From Bacteroidales bacterium (lineage in GTDB: Bacteria > Bacteroidota > Bacteroidia > Bacteroidales > P3), in assembly GCA_016281475.1 (NCBI GenBank), contig JAEEIS010000026.1, positions 1 through 64,000 on the forward strand: a stretch of DNA of 64,000 nucleotides, in the 5' to 3' direction. Below the pieces are notes generated by a model, which worked only from the letters and a program-made list of their open reading frames with translations, was not told where the DNA came from and searched no databases. Below, one piece after another: positions 52,661-61,013 of this stretch; positions within the stretch are counted from its first letter, which is position 1; each line of letters begins with the position of its first letter. A program made the position numbers and the translations under genes.

Positions 52661-54610
52661 ATGATATTAGATTCCAAGATACCCGAAGGTCCGCTTAGTG
52701 AAAAATGGACCAACTATAAGGCCAGCCAGAAGCTGGTGAACCCAGCCAACAAACGCAAGCTAAACATTATCGTTGTCGGCACAGGACTTGCTGGAGCATC
52801 CGCTGCAGCATCTCTTGGCGCGCTCGGCTTCAATGTGGACATATTCTGCATACAGGACTCTCCCCGTAGGGCGCACTCCATCGCTGCACAGGGCGGAATT
52901 AACGCCTCCAAAAACTATCAGAACGACGGCGACAGCATTGAACGCCTGTTCCGCGACACCATCAAGGGTGGCGACTACCGTGCCCGCGAGGCCAACGTGT
53001 ACCGCCTGGCCGAGGTGAGCGGCAACATTATCGACCAATGCGTGGCGCAAGGTGTCCCCTTTGCCCGCGACTACGGCGGACTGCTCGACAACCGGTCGTT
53101 CGGCGGGGCACAGGTGAGCCGCACCTTCTACGCCAAGGGGCAGACAGGTCAACAGCTGTTGCTCGGTGCCTACGGGGCATTGAGCCGCGAGATAGCCCGT
53201 GGCACCGTACACCTTCACGAGCGGCACGAAATGATGGAGCTGGTAATAATTGACGGTAGAGCCCGCGGCATCATCGCCCGCAATCTGGTCACCGGTGCCC
53301 TCGAACGCTATGCCGCCCATGCCGTGGTGGTCGCCACGGGTGGCTATGGCAACGTCTACTACCTCTCCACCAACGCCATGAACAGCAACGGCAGCGCAGC
53401 CTGGATCTGCCATAAGAAGGGGGCCGCCTTTGCCAACCCCTGCTATGTGCAGATACACCCCACCTGCATCCCCGTACACGGCGACTACCAGTCCAAGCTG
53501 ACGCTCATGAGCGAGAGCCTCCGCAACGACGGGCGCATTTGGGTTCCCAAGAAAAAAGAGGATGCCGAAGCCATTCGTGCCCACAAACTGAAGCCGACCG
53601 ACATTGCGGAAGAAGACCGCGACTACTACCTCGAACGCCGCTATCCCGCCTTTGGCAATCTGGTGCCGCGTGATGTGGCATCGCGTGCCGCCAAAGAGCG
53701 TTGCGATGCCGGCTACGGCGTGGGTCCGACGGGCCTGGCTGTCTACCTTGACTTTGCCGATGCCATTGCGCGTCTCGGCCGCGACGTGGTGGAACAGAAA
53801 TATGGCAACCTCTTCCAGATGTACCAAAAGATAGTGGACACAGACCCCTACGAGGAACCCATGATGATATACCCCGCCGTACACTACACCATGGGCGGAC
53901 TATGGGTCGACTACGAGTTGCAGACCACCATTCCCGGACTCTTTGCCGCAGGCGAGGCCAACTTCTCCGACCACGGAGCCAACCGACTGGGGGCCTCGGC
54001 ACTGATGCAGGGGCTGGCCGATGGCTACTTTGTGCTCCCCTACACCATGCAGAACTACCTCGCCGACCAAATCTATGTGGGCAAGATTTCGCCCGACACC
54101 CCCGAATTCGAACAAGCCGAGCAACTCGTCCAGCAACGTATCGACACCCTCTTCAACGTGGGTCGACACACCACTGAGCCCCACTCCGTCGACCACTTCC
54201 ACAAAGCCCTGGGCCGAATCATGTGGGAGTATGTGGGCATGGCCCGCAACACCGAGAGCCTCAACACAGCCATGCGTCTGGTCAAGGAACTGGAGCAACA
54301 ATTCTGGAACCAAGTGTACATCCCCGGCTCATCCGAAGAGTTCAACCCCGAACTGGAAAAAGGCTACCGTCTGGCCGACTATTTCGAACTGGCACGCCTC
54401 ATCATCACCGATGCCCTCCATCGCGAGGAGTCATGCGGCGGACACTTCCGCACCGAGCACCAGACCGAAGATGGCGAGACACAGCGCGACGACGACAACT
54501 TCATGTATGTGGCAGCGTGGGAATATCACGGTCACGACAACCCCGAAACCATGACCAAGGAAGAACTCAACTACGAACACATCAAGATTGCAAAGCGTAA
54601 CTATAAATAA
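52661..54610 (+). CDS. frdA: fumarate reductase / succinate dehydrogenase flavoprotein subunit
   Basis: A 649-residue flavoprotein. The FAD loop [20 protein letters not shown] is at the N-terminus and the covalent-FAD segment [14 protein letters not shown] follows. HHDPxxxTMGG-like [44 protein letters not shown] identifies the dicarboxylate and FAD sites. It belongs to the 640-650-residue form paired with a single cytochrome b (type B), as in Bacteroides and Wolinella. It reduces fumarate to succinate or the reverse; cluster context favours fumarate reduction. Confidence 0.96.
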   Translation: MILDSKIPEGPLSEKWTNYKASQKLVNPANKRKLNIIVVGTGLAGASAAASLGALGFNVDIFCIQDSPRRAHSIAAQGGINASKNYQNDGDSIERLFRDTIKGGDYRAREANVYRLAEVSGNIIDQCVAQGVPFARDYGGLLDNRSFGGAQVSRTFYAKGQTGQQLLLGAYGALSREIARGTVHLHERHEMMELVIIDGRARGIIARNLVTGALERYAAHAVVVATGGYGNVYYLSTNAMNSNGSAAWICHKKGAAFANPCYVQIHPTCIPVHGDYQSKLTLMSESLRNDGRIWVPKKKEDAEAIRAHKLKPTDIAEEDRDYYLERRYPAFGNLVPRDVASRAAKERCDAGYGVGPTGLAVYLDFADAIARLGRDVVEQKYGNLFQMYQKIVDTDPYEEPMMIYPAVHYTMGGLWVDYELQTTIPGLFAAGEANFSDHGANRLGASALMQGLADGYFVLPYTMQNYLADQIYVGKISPDTPEFEQAEQLVQQRIDTLFNVGRHTTEPHSVDHFHKALGRIMWEYVGMARNTESLNTAMRLVKELEQQFWNQVYIPGSSEEFNPELEKGYRLADYFELARLIITDALHREESCGGHFRTEHQTEDGETQRDDDNFMYVAAWEYHGHDNPETMTKEELNYEHIKIAKRNYK

Positions 54611-54700
54611 CGCGTCTATGTGTTAATGACTGATAAGCAGGTGTACACCACCACGTCAGCACCCAAACATTGACACATTCACACAAACACATCAAGCAAC

Positions 54701-55459
54701 ATGAAATTCACACTGCATATCTGGCGTCAAGAGAACGCCCGTGCCAAGGGACACTTCGAGACCTACCATGTCGACAATATCTCTGCCGAGTGCTCATTCC
54801 TTGAAATGCTCGACATACTCAATGAGCAACTCGTCAACGACCGCATCGCCCACCCCGTCTGTTTCGACAACGACTGCCGCGAAGGCATCTGCGGCATGTG
54901 CGGACTGTACATCAACGGCCGCCCACACGGCAACGACGATGGGGTCACCACCTGTCAATTGCACATGCGCCGTTTCAACGACGGCGACGAGATATGGATT
55001 GAGCCCTGGAGAGCCAAACCCTTCCCCGTCATTCGCGACCTGGTGGTCGACCGCACGGCCTTCGACAAAATCATCCAGGCAGGAGGCTATATCAGCACCA
55101 CCACCGGCGGCGTGCCCGATGCCAACACCATCCCCATCCCCAAGCACATCGCCGACCAGTCGATGGATGCCGCCGCCTGCATCGGGTGCGGCGCCTGCGT
55201 GGCCGCGTGCAAAAACGCCAGCGCCATGCTCTTTGTCGGTGCCAAGGTGAGCCACCTCAACCTGCTGCCGCAAGGCAAAGTAGAGGCACTGGACCGCGTA
55301 CGCAACATGGTCATCAAGATGGACGAGCTGGGCTTTGGCAGCTGCACCAACACCTACGCCTGCGAAGCAGAATGCCCCAAGCAGATTAAGCGACAGAACA
55401 TCTCCCGCATGAATCGGCAATGGATTGGCCAGCTTTTGGGCCGCGACAGAAGGAATTGA
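54701..55459 (+). CDS. frdB: fumarate reductase / succinate dehydrogenase iron-sulfur subunit
   Basis: A 252-residue electron-transfer subunit. The [2Fe-2S] ligands are in [17 protein letters not shown] with a later Cys (TTCQLHMRR). The [4Fe-4S] and [3Fe-4S] clusters are bound by [17 protein letters not shown] and [19 protein letters not shown]. The size and order C-A-B are those of Bacteroidetes frd operons. It ends the respiratory block; a strong hairpin follows. Confidence 0.96.
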   Translation: MKFTLHIWRQENARAKGHFETYHVDNISAECSFLEMLDILNEQLVNDRIAHPVCFDNDCREGICGMCGLYINGRPHGNDDGVTTCQLHMRRFNDGDEIWIEPWRAKPFPVIRDLVVDRTAFDKIIQAGGYISTTTGGVPDANTIPIPKHIADQSMDAAACIGCGACVAACKNASAMLFVGAKVSHLNLLPQGKVEALDRVRNMVIKMDELGFGSCTNTYACEAECPKQIKRQNISRMNRQWIGQLLGRDRRN

Positions 55460-55593
55460 CTTGACCCCCATGCCCCCTATCGTCGCAATTCATGCAATAG
55501 CAACGAATCATTGAGCACACAATAACCGTGCGGAACCCTGCGGCCCGGCTCGAACAGGCTCCCGATATTGTCCGCTCGTTCTCCGCCCTCTCT

Positions 55594-55631
55594 CCGCTCG
55601 TTTTCCGTTGCTTATGACGGGAAACGAGCGG
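55594..55631. terminator. hairpin between frdB and the LicA-like gene
   Basis: CCGCTCGTTTTCCGT and ACGGGAAACGAGCGG pair over 15 positions with one wobble and an 8-base loop, followed by AAATTTATT on the plus strand. It lies between convergent genes and may terminate both. Confidence 0.7.
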
Positions 55632-55715
55632 AAATTTATTCATAATCAATACAATATAGTCGAAAGGAAGGAGAATTGCGATGGAGTGTGGCAAGTTGGG
55701 GCTGTGGGGTGGAGA

Positions 55716-56585
55716 TTACAGGGTGTCGTACTTGTCGGCGAGGTCTTTCGCCATGTTGAAGAAGAATGCGGCAACCTCGTTGAAGTCCATGTTAAGGTCG
55801 CGACTGAGGCCAACGCGGTCTTTAAAGATGGCCACGTTGTACCACTGCAGGCATTGGAACGAGCGGTGGAAATAAAGCCGTTGCAGCTCTTCGCGGGTCG
55901 GCTTGTGTCCCACGTATGCCTCGAGGAGTGACAACGCCTTGTCGAATCCCGCGTTGCCATAGCAGGCAATGTCGTAGATGGGGTCGTTCATGCCGGCAAA
56001 TTCCCAGTCGAGGACATACAGGCGTTCGCCGCTGATAACTAGATTGGTGGGCTGGTAGTCGCAGTGGCAGGGCACCATCTTCACGTCAGAATGGACTTGG
56101 CGCATGGTATCCAGTTTCTTGCGCAGTTCGATATATTCCTTAGGATGGGTGAAGCCCATCTCGCGGCAATAACGCTCATAGTCGTCGAGACGCTTGAACG
56201 CGTTATAGTCCTTAAACTTGAGGTCGCTGTTGTGTATCTTTTTTAGTGCGGCGACAGAAAGGGCATTGTGGCTGACCACATCAGTATCAGAGAGTATGGT
56301 CCCTTCGACATATTCTGCCAGCTTTTCGCCTGAGATGATTTCTACATACGAGGTGGCGTTGTTCAAATCCAGACGGTTGACCTCCTGTATGTTATCCCAC
56401 TCTTCTACACGGTCTACAAACTTCTCGGCATACTTGCCGGGCACACGGTAGGTGTAGCGTTTGCCGCGCGTTTCTACCACATAGGTATAGTTGCTCATGC
56501 CGCCTTCAAGGCGTTTGACGATGGCTGCGTCATTGGTGTGCATCAGCGCGTTGACGCGGGCTACGATGTATTCTTCTATGTTCAT
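55716..56585 (-). CDS. choline/aminoglycoside-type phosphotransferase (LicA-like)
   Basis: A 289-residue protein of the choline/ethanolamine kinase family. CHCDYQPTNLV is the Brenner catalytic loop (HxDxxxxN), and VLDWEFAGMNDPIYDIA contains the metal-binding DWE. The N-terminal AIVKRLEGGMSNYTYVVE is the nucleotide loop. It could phosphorylate choline, ethanolamine or another small alcohol; LicA homologues provide phosphocholine for surface glycans, but no LicB, LicC or LicD is adjacent. It is a single gene converging with frdB. Confidence 0.85.
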   Translation of the reverse strand: MNIEEYIVARVNALMHTNDAAIVKRLEGGMSNYTYVVETRGKRYTYRVPGKYAEKFVDRVEEWDNIQEVNRLDLNNATSYVEIISGEKLAEYVEGTILSDTDVVSHNALSVAALKKIHNSDLKFKDYNAFKRLDDYERYCREMGFTHPKEYIELRKKLDTMRQVHSDVKMVPCHCDYQPTNLVISGERLYVLDWEFAGMNDPIYDIACYGNAGFDKALSLLEAYVGHKPTREELQRLYFHRSFQCLQWYNVAIFKDRVGLSRDLNMDFNEVAAFFFNMAKDLADKYDTL

Positions 56586-56617
56586 TTGATATAATGTTTT
56601 TTTATCTGTCTATATAG

Positions 56618-57544
56618 TTACTTGTTGCGGCGGTATTGTGTGGGCGTGGTGCCCGTGAGGCGCTTGAAGAAATTGGTCAGGTGCGCCTGCGAGGAGAAGT
56701 CGAGTTGTTCGGCTATGGATTGGAAGGAGAGGGCGGGAGTGCTGTCGAGAAGTTGTCGGATGCGGAAAAGCAGAGTCGCCTCGATGAGGGTCTTGGGCGT
56801 TTGGTTTGCCACACGGTGCGTCACCTGCGCCAAATAACGTGGGCTCACGCCTAGCTGGCGGGCGTAGAAATTGACGTCATGACTGTGGCTGCAAAGCCGT
56901 TCCTGCATTGCCACAAAGTCGCGGTAGAGGCTGGCAGCGCGTCCCTGCAGGTCGTCGTTCGCTGGGGTAGGTGGCACCAGCAGTGCCGCCCGACGGATGG
57001 CATTGTCGAGTGTGTCGCCCTGGTTGAGGTATACTGCAATGGAGGAGCACAGCTCGTTGCAGCGGCCGTGGGTGCCTTCGGTCTCAATAACTCTGTCGGC
57101 TTGGAAATGCCGTGCGTCGCGTTTGCGCACCACCAGCAGCGAGCAGAGTGGTAGCAACTCGGTCTGCACCAGTTGGATGAGGCCGTCGTCCATCAGCTGC
57201 TCTTCGTGGGTGGAGCATACCACGGGCGAGAAGAGCGTCCAACGTGGCTGATAGCGGCGTAGGCATTGCACGATGGCAAAGAGCGAGGCGGCGTTGCGCA
57301 CCATGCCTATTTTGACCACCTGGGGGTGTGCGTCGTCGCAGACGGCATCAATCTGCCGCTCAATGACGGGCGCAGGAATGTCGTAGAATTCCTGAATACC
57401 CAACGAGTTCTGCAGCGTGATGCTGGTAACGACCGACATCGCCTCGGCACCCAGGCTGGTGATAGTGCGTATGTCGGCCTGTATGCCTGCACCTCCGGTG
57501 CTGTCGGAGCCTGTGATGGTCAGTATGGGTGCCGTAGTCTGCAT
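56618..57544 (-). CDS. ThiD-like kinase domain fused to AraC-type DNA-binding domain (probable regulator)
   Basis: A 308-residue fusion. Residues 1 to about 190 match the hydroxymethylpyrimidine (phosphate) kinase fold: TITGSDSTGGAGIQADI (9-25) and TSITLQNSLGI are the substrate-binding segments. The usual second half is shortened by about 60 residues, and the anion-hole/catalytic motif HGTGCT is replaced by HGRCNELCSS (159-168). Residues about 204-308 are an AraC HTH pair (NFYARQLGVSPRYLAQVTHRV, IAEQLDFSSQAHLTNFFKRLTGTTPTQYRR). I infer a transcription factor that senses a pyrimidine or B6-type vitamer with a dead kinase domain. A near-consensus -7 box, TTACTTTG, is at 57623-57630. Confidence 0.85.
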   Translation of the reverse strand: MQTTAPILTITGSDSTGGAGIQADIRTITSLGAEAMSVVTSITLQNSLGIQEFYDIPAPVIERQIDAVCDDAHPQVVKIGMVRNAASLFAIVQCLRRYQPRWTLFSPVVCSTHEEQLMDDGLIQLVQTELLPLCSLLVVRKRDARHFQADRVIETEGTHGRCNELCSSIAVYLNQGDTLDNAIRRAALLVPPTPANDDLQGRAASLYRDFVAMQERLCSHSHDVNFYARQLGVSPRYLAQVTHRVANQTPKTLIEATLLFRIRQLLDSTPALSFQSIAEQLDFSSQAHLTNFFKRLTGTTPTQYRRNK

Positions 57545-57752
57545 TCAATCGTTGGGTTGTATTTGTATAATCTGTTGATTGTCTTTGTGATGACGACGAT
57601 AGTTGTTGCCTAAAAACATTTGCAAAGTAACGGCTTTTTTGCGATATGGCAAAGGCTTGTTCCGAAAATTGTAAATAATTTCGCATTTTCATAAAATATA
57701 GTGCACGGTGACGCGTTATAAATATTTGTTTAATGTTTAAAAGCGTTAGCCA

Positions 57753-57770
57753 TTTTTCAATTTTCAACTT
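57753..57770 (+). repeat. TTTCAATTTTCAACTT repeat before the CobW gene
   Basis: A TTTTTCAATTTTCAACTT word of the AT-rich dispersed family lies just before the start of the CobW-family gene. Confidence 0.6.
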
Positions 57771-57776
57771 AAAAAG

Positions 57777-59120
57777 ATGAACTCATTTCAATATCATACT
57801 ACACCAGTTCTGCTACTGACAGGCTATCTGGGCAGCGGCAAGACCACTTTGGTCAATCATATCCTGACTAACAAAAAGGGCATCCGCTTTGCCGTCATTG
57901 TGAACGACATTGGGGAGGTGAACATCGATGCTTCGCTCATACAGAAGGGCGGCATAGTGGACAAGAAGGACGACAGTCTGGTGGCACTGCAGAATGGTTG
58001 CATTTGCTGCACCTTGAAGATGAATCTGGTCGAGCAGCTGACCGACCTGATGCAGGCGAGGCGTTTCGACTATATCGTCATTGAGGCGAGTGGCATCTGT
58101 GAGCCCGAACCTATTGCCCGCACTATTTGCTCCATCCCCCGCATGGGCGAGGAGTATACGATGTATGGAGTGCCGCGGCTCGATTGTGTCGTGACGGTGG
58201 TGGACGCGCTGCGTATGCAGAGCGAGTTCGCCTGTGGCGACAAATTGCTGGGCTCAGCTATTGGCGAGGAGGATATCGAAAACCTTATCATCCAGCAGGT
58301 GGAATTCTGCAACATCGTGCTGATGAACAAGGCTTCGGAAGTGAAGCCCGACGAACTAGAGCGGCTGCGCCGTATCGTCTTGCAGCTGAATCCAGGCGTG
58401 AAGATTATCGACTGCGATTACGCCAAGGTGGATCTCGACGAGATTGTGGACACCCATTTCTTCAACTACGAACGCACGTCGGGTTCGGCGGCATGGGTGC
58501 GCGAATTGGAACGCCTCACCACCGACGAGGAGAACGAGGAGGCCAAATTCCCCGAACATGGTCACGACCACGAGGAGCACGACCACGAGGAACACGACCA
58601 CGAGGAACATGACCATGAGGAGCACGACCATGAGGAGCACGACCATGAGGAACACCATCACCATCATTCTGATCACTCTGATAATTCCGACCACTCCGAT
58701 CATGACCACCACCACCATCATCATCACCACCACGACGGCGGTGAAGTGGAAGAGTATGGCATTGGCACCTTTGTCTATTATCGCCGACAGGCATTCGACC
58801 TCGACAAGTTCGACCGCTTTGTGAACCTCAACTGGCCCAAGAATGTGATTCGTGCCAAAGGCATCTGTTATTTCTCGTTCAACCCCGACATGTCCTACCT
58901 CTTTGAGCAGGCTGGCGTGCAGGTGAAGGTGAATGAGGCAGGGCAGTGGTATGCCACCATGCCTGAAGAGGAACTGCTAGAAATGATTCAGCGCGACGCC
59001 GGTCTGGCCCACGATTGGGATGACGAATACGGCGACCGTATGCAAAAGATTGTCTTCATCGGCCAGCACATGGACAAAGACTCCATCGTCCGTCAGTTAG
59101 ACGACTGCCTTGAAAAGTGA
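57777..59120 (+). CDS. CobW/G3E-family GTPase with long His-rich metal-binding insertion
   Basis: A 447-residue G3E GTPase (metal chaperone or insertase type). Walker A is GYLGSGKTT (residues 16-24), the metal-binding GCICCT motif follows, ASGICEPEPIA is the switch segment and NKAS replaces NKxD. Residues 261-319 are His/Asp/Glu-rich: six DHEEH units encoded by tandem 15-bp repeats (58566-58655), then a SDHSDNSDHSDHD stretch and a poly-His run. The C-terminal CobW_C domain (YGIGTFVYYRRQAFDLDKFDRFV) ends the protein. Zn2+ or Ni2+/Co2+ binding is inferred from the His content. No Zur-type or cobalamin genes are adjacent. Confidence 0.92.
   Translation: MNSFQYHTTPVLLLTGYLGSGKTTLVNHILTNKKGIRFAVIVNDIGEVNIDASLIQKGGIVDKKDDSLVALQNGCICCTLKMNLVEQLTDLMQARRFDYIVIEASGICEPEPIARTICSIPRMGEEYTMYGVPRLDCVVTVVDALRMQSEFACGDKLLGSAIGEEDIENLIIQQVEFCNIVLMNKASEVKPDELERLRRIVLQLNPGVKIIDCDYAKVDLDEIVDTHFFNYERTSGSAAWVRELERLTTDEENEEAKFPEHGHDHEEHDHEEHDHEEHDHEEHDHEEHDHEEHHHHHSDHSDNSDHSDHDHHHHHHHHHDGGEVEEYGIGTFVYYRRQAFDLDKFDRFVNLNWPKNVIRAKGICYFSFNPDMSYLFEQAGVQVKVNEAGQWYATMPEEELLEMIQRDAGLAHDWDDEYGDRMQKIVFIGQHMDKDSIVRQLDDCLEK
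58566..58655 (+). repeat. six 15-bp tandem repeats encoding DHEEH
   Basis: Units GAC-CAC/T-GAG-GAG/A-CAC/T repeat without gaps in frame. Third-position differences show that the copies have begun to diverge. The tract may expand or contract by slippage and so vary in number between strains. Confidence 0.88.
58668..58703 (+). repeat. CGGAGTGGTC-type dispersed repeat inside the CobW gene
   Basis: GATAATTCCGACCACTCCGA (58680-58699) is the inverse of the 3099-3117 copy with one extra base and contains the stem word of the 40508-40543 terminator. Here it is translated as DNSDHSD between His-rich tracts. The Ser/Asn residues break the otherwise His/Glu/Asp pattern. Confidence 0.65.
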
Positions 59121-59204
59121 GAATTAAGAATTGATAATTGAAACCAAGAGGAGGTATCTTTCCTCGCCTCATAATTTCAATTTTCAATTTTTACCTTTCA
59201 ATTT
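59119..59204. repeat. AATTGAAA...TTTCAATT repeat in the CobW/S1-P1 nuclease spacer
   Basis: GAATTGATAATTGAAA and the downstream ATTTCAATTTTCAATTTTTA bracket AGGAGGTATCTTTCCTCGCCTC, a small stem. It resembles the 37522-37612 spacer, sharing ATGCCTC/CGCCTCATAATTTCAATTTTCAA. Likely a bidirectional terminator between convergent genes. Confidence 0.65.
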
Positions 59205-59207
59205 TCG

Positions 59208-59990
59208 CTATCCATAGATTTCGTTGAGCAGTTTAGCCAGACGGATGCCGGCGGCATAGAGTTGCCACTCCATAGGCTGAGAGAAGTGGTAGGTGTAGAC
59301 GTATGCGTTGCCGTTCCATGTCTCGTGATAACTATATATCTCCTCGGTGAAGTGATAGTTGTGCAACAATATTTCTTCCCACGACATGCGGCGTATCGCC
59401 CGCTTTTGGTCGCCATAGCGGTGCTCTATGTATTCGGCATATTCGGTGTAGCTGTAGCCTACGGTTTGGATGATGCCTTCGTCCCACACCCAGTGCAGGT
59501 TGCGCGGTTGGCGAAACCATTCCACCATCACCTTGTTGCCCCCAAGGTCGTCGAGATGGGCGGTATGCATGGGGCAGAAGCGGTCGCCCATGAGGTGGAC
59601 GATGAATTTGAGCGCGTCGGCATTGTTTCGGTCACGATGCAGCACGTCAACCAGACTGTCCATAGCACGAAACAGGTTGCCACCCACCTTGGGGTAGTCG
59701 GTCAGCGTGGCCACGACGGCCGAGTCGCTCATGCCGGGGTCGAAGTCTTGATAGTGCCAGTCGTGGCTATGGGGATAGATGGTGTCGCTCTTGATGTTGT
59801 CGGCCCAGGTGGACCAATAGACGATGCCTTTCTCTCCCAACACGCGGTCCACCCTATGGCGGGCACGGCAGTTGAGATTGTCGTAGGCTATTTGGGCGAT
59901 GACGCGATGCCCAGTGGGTCCCCATGCCAGCACCTGTCCGGCAAAGAATGTGAAGACTGTTAGAATGATGATGCTCTTTATTTTATTCAT
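59208..59990 (-). CDS. S1/P1 nuclease
   Basis: A 260-residue zinc-dependent nuclease of single-stranded nucleic acids. The signal peptide (IIILTVFTFFAGQVLA) is cleaved before WGPTGHRVIAQIA, leaving the N-terminal Trp that ligates zinc in this family. SHDWHYQDF, HLMGDRFCPMHTAHLDDLGGN and NLHWVWDEGII supply the other His and Asp ligands. It probably releases nucleotides from external DNA or RNA. It is separate from the NUC1-type enzyme gene about 20 kb to the left. Single gene, no operon evident. Confidence 0.92.
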   Translation of the reverse strand: MNKIKSIIILTVFTFFAGQVLAWGPTGHRVIAQIAYDNLNCRARHRVDRVLGEKGIVYWSTWADNIKSDTIYPHSHDWHYQDFDPGMSDSAVVATLTDYPKVGGNLFRAMDSLVDVLHRDRNNADALKFIVHLMGDRFCPMHTAHLDDLGGNKVMVEWFRQPRNLHWVWDEGIIQTVGYSYTEYAEYIEHRYGDQKRAIRRMSWEEILLHNYHFTEEIYSYHETWNGNAYVYTYHFSQPMEWQLYAAGIRLAKLLNEIYG

Positions 59991-60010
59991 AGTGAGTTGT
60001 GTTTTTGTGT

Positions 60011-60499
60011 CTATATGATTCTACGGGTGTGCTTGCAATATTCGGCATACTCGTCGCCAAAGTCCTTCGCAAGACGCTTCTCCTCGCTTGCCACCTGTCG
60101 CAGCATGATGGCGACAAATAGTGCAAAGATCAACACGGCCTGCCACGTATGCAGTATTACAATCATGCCTATCAGCAACACAAAGACACCTAGCAGCATG
60201 GGATTGCGGCTGAAGCGATAGGGACCGTCGGTCATCAGGTGCTGCGTGCGGGGTGCCACCTCGTGCCCGAAGGCGTCAAAAGGGTTGCCCTTGCCCACAT
60301 GACGCATGTGGATAATAGACCAAAGGCTCAATGCCAAGCCCAACACCATCATGGCAAGCCCGACAACAATCAGCCACACTGGAGCGACAGCAACGATGCT
60401 GGGTCTGCCGCTTGCCAACCACATCAGCGTGGGCATAAGCCCCACAAAGACTACTAGTCCCAACACATAGCCTGCTATTTCGCGAAGGATTTTAATCAT
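60011..60499 (-). CDS. isoprenylcysteine carboxyl methyltransferase-like membrane protein
   Basis: About 162 residues with four membrane segments. The C-terminal GPYRFSRNPMLLGVFVLLIGM and EEKRLAKDFGDEYAEYCKHTRRII match the PEMT/ICMT-like methyltransferase family (S-adenosylmethionine-binding loop and catalytic Glu region). The substrate in bacteria is unknown. The start is ATG 60499; a TTG three codons earlier is in frame but overlaps the tail of the HEAT-like gene. Likely last gene of a three- to four-gene minus-strand run. Confidence 0.82.
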   Translation of the reverse strand: MIKILREIAGYVLGLVVFVGLMPTLMWLASGRPSIVAVAPVWLIVVGLAMMVLGLALSLWSIIHMRHVGKGNPFDAFGHEVAPRTQHLMTDGPYRFSRNPMLLGVFVLLIGMIVILHTWQAVLIFALFVAIMLRQVASEEKRLAKDFGDEYAEYCKHTRRII

Positions 60500-60509
60500 T
60501 TTGGACAAG

Positions 60510-61013
60510 TTAGTTTTTGGTGTTCAAAATCGAAATCCTTAGTTTCTTTATCAGATGCCTCATCCCTGGCTTATACATGTCTGGCTGCATCAGGCCCAGC
60601 GTCTCTTCGAACTCTCGCATCAGCTCGGGATAGTAGCCGCACATCTGGTAGGCCAGTTTCATGCAGAGTGCCTGCACGCCGGCGGGCTCGTCTGGTGCCC
60701 TCATGTGCTGTAGGCAAAAGTCCAGCAGGTCGGTGCGCATATCCTCCTCCCCTACACCCTGCCTCTCAACCAAAGCAAGCGACAGCCGCCGCAGCGAAGT
60801 GTCGGGAGTGGCCAACGCCAAGTCGACAAGCCGCTCCTGCGACAGGGTGACGAGCTCGTGGGCTGGCTTGTGGGTCAACGCCCATGCCGCATTGCGTGCC
60901 ACGCGGCTGTCGCTATCGAAGACACAGTCATACAGCCAACTTGCCGGCACGTCGTGTGCCAACCGTTTCACCTCGTCGCCACTCATTGGGCATGCAAGCA
61001 CATCCTTCAGCAT
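60510..61013 (-). CDS. HEAT/armadillo-like helical protein, unknown function
   Basis: 167 residues, no signal peptide. The sequence looks like paired helices (VARNAAWALTHKPAHELVTLSQ, RRLSLALVERQG, QALCMKLAYQMCGYYPEL), which fits a HEAT-type superhelix, and the basic C-terminus (IKKLRISILNTKN) is reminiscent of small Bacteroidales conserved proteins. I do not recognise a function. It overlaps the acyltransferase gene upstream by 7 bp, implying coupling. Confidence 0.68.
   Translation of the reverse strand: MLKDVLACPMSGDEVKRLAHDVPASWLYDCVFDSDSRVARNAAWALTHKPAHELVTLSQERLVDLALATPDTSLRRLSLALVERQGVGEEDMRTDLLDFCLQHMRAPDEPAGVQALCMKLAYQMCGYYPELMREFEETLGLMQPDMYKPGMRHLIKKLRISILNTKN

Noticed and set aside
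52760..53884. A 374-codon antisense frame over frdA
   Set aside because: Sense frame is an unmistakable fumarate reductase flavoprotein; the antisense one has no start context or domain.
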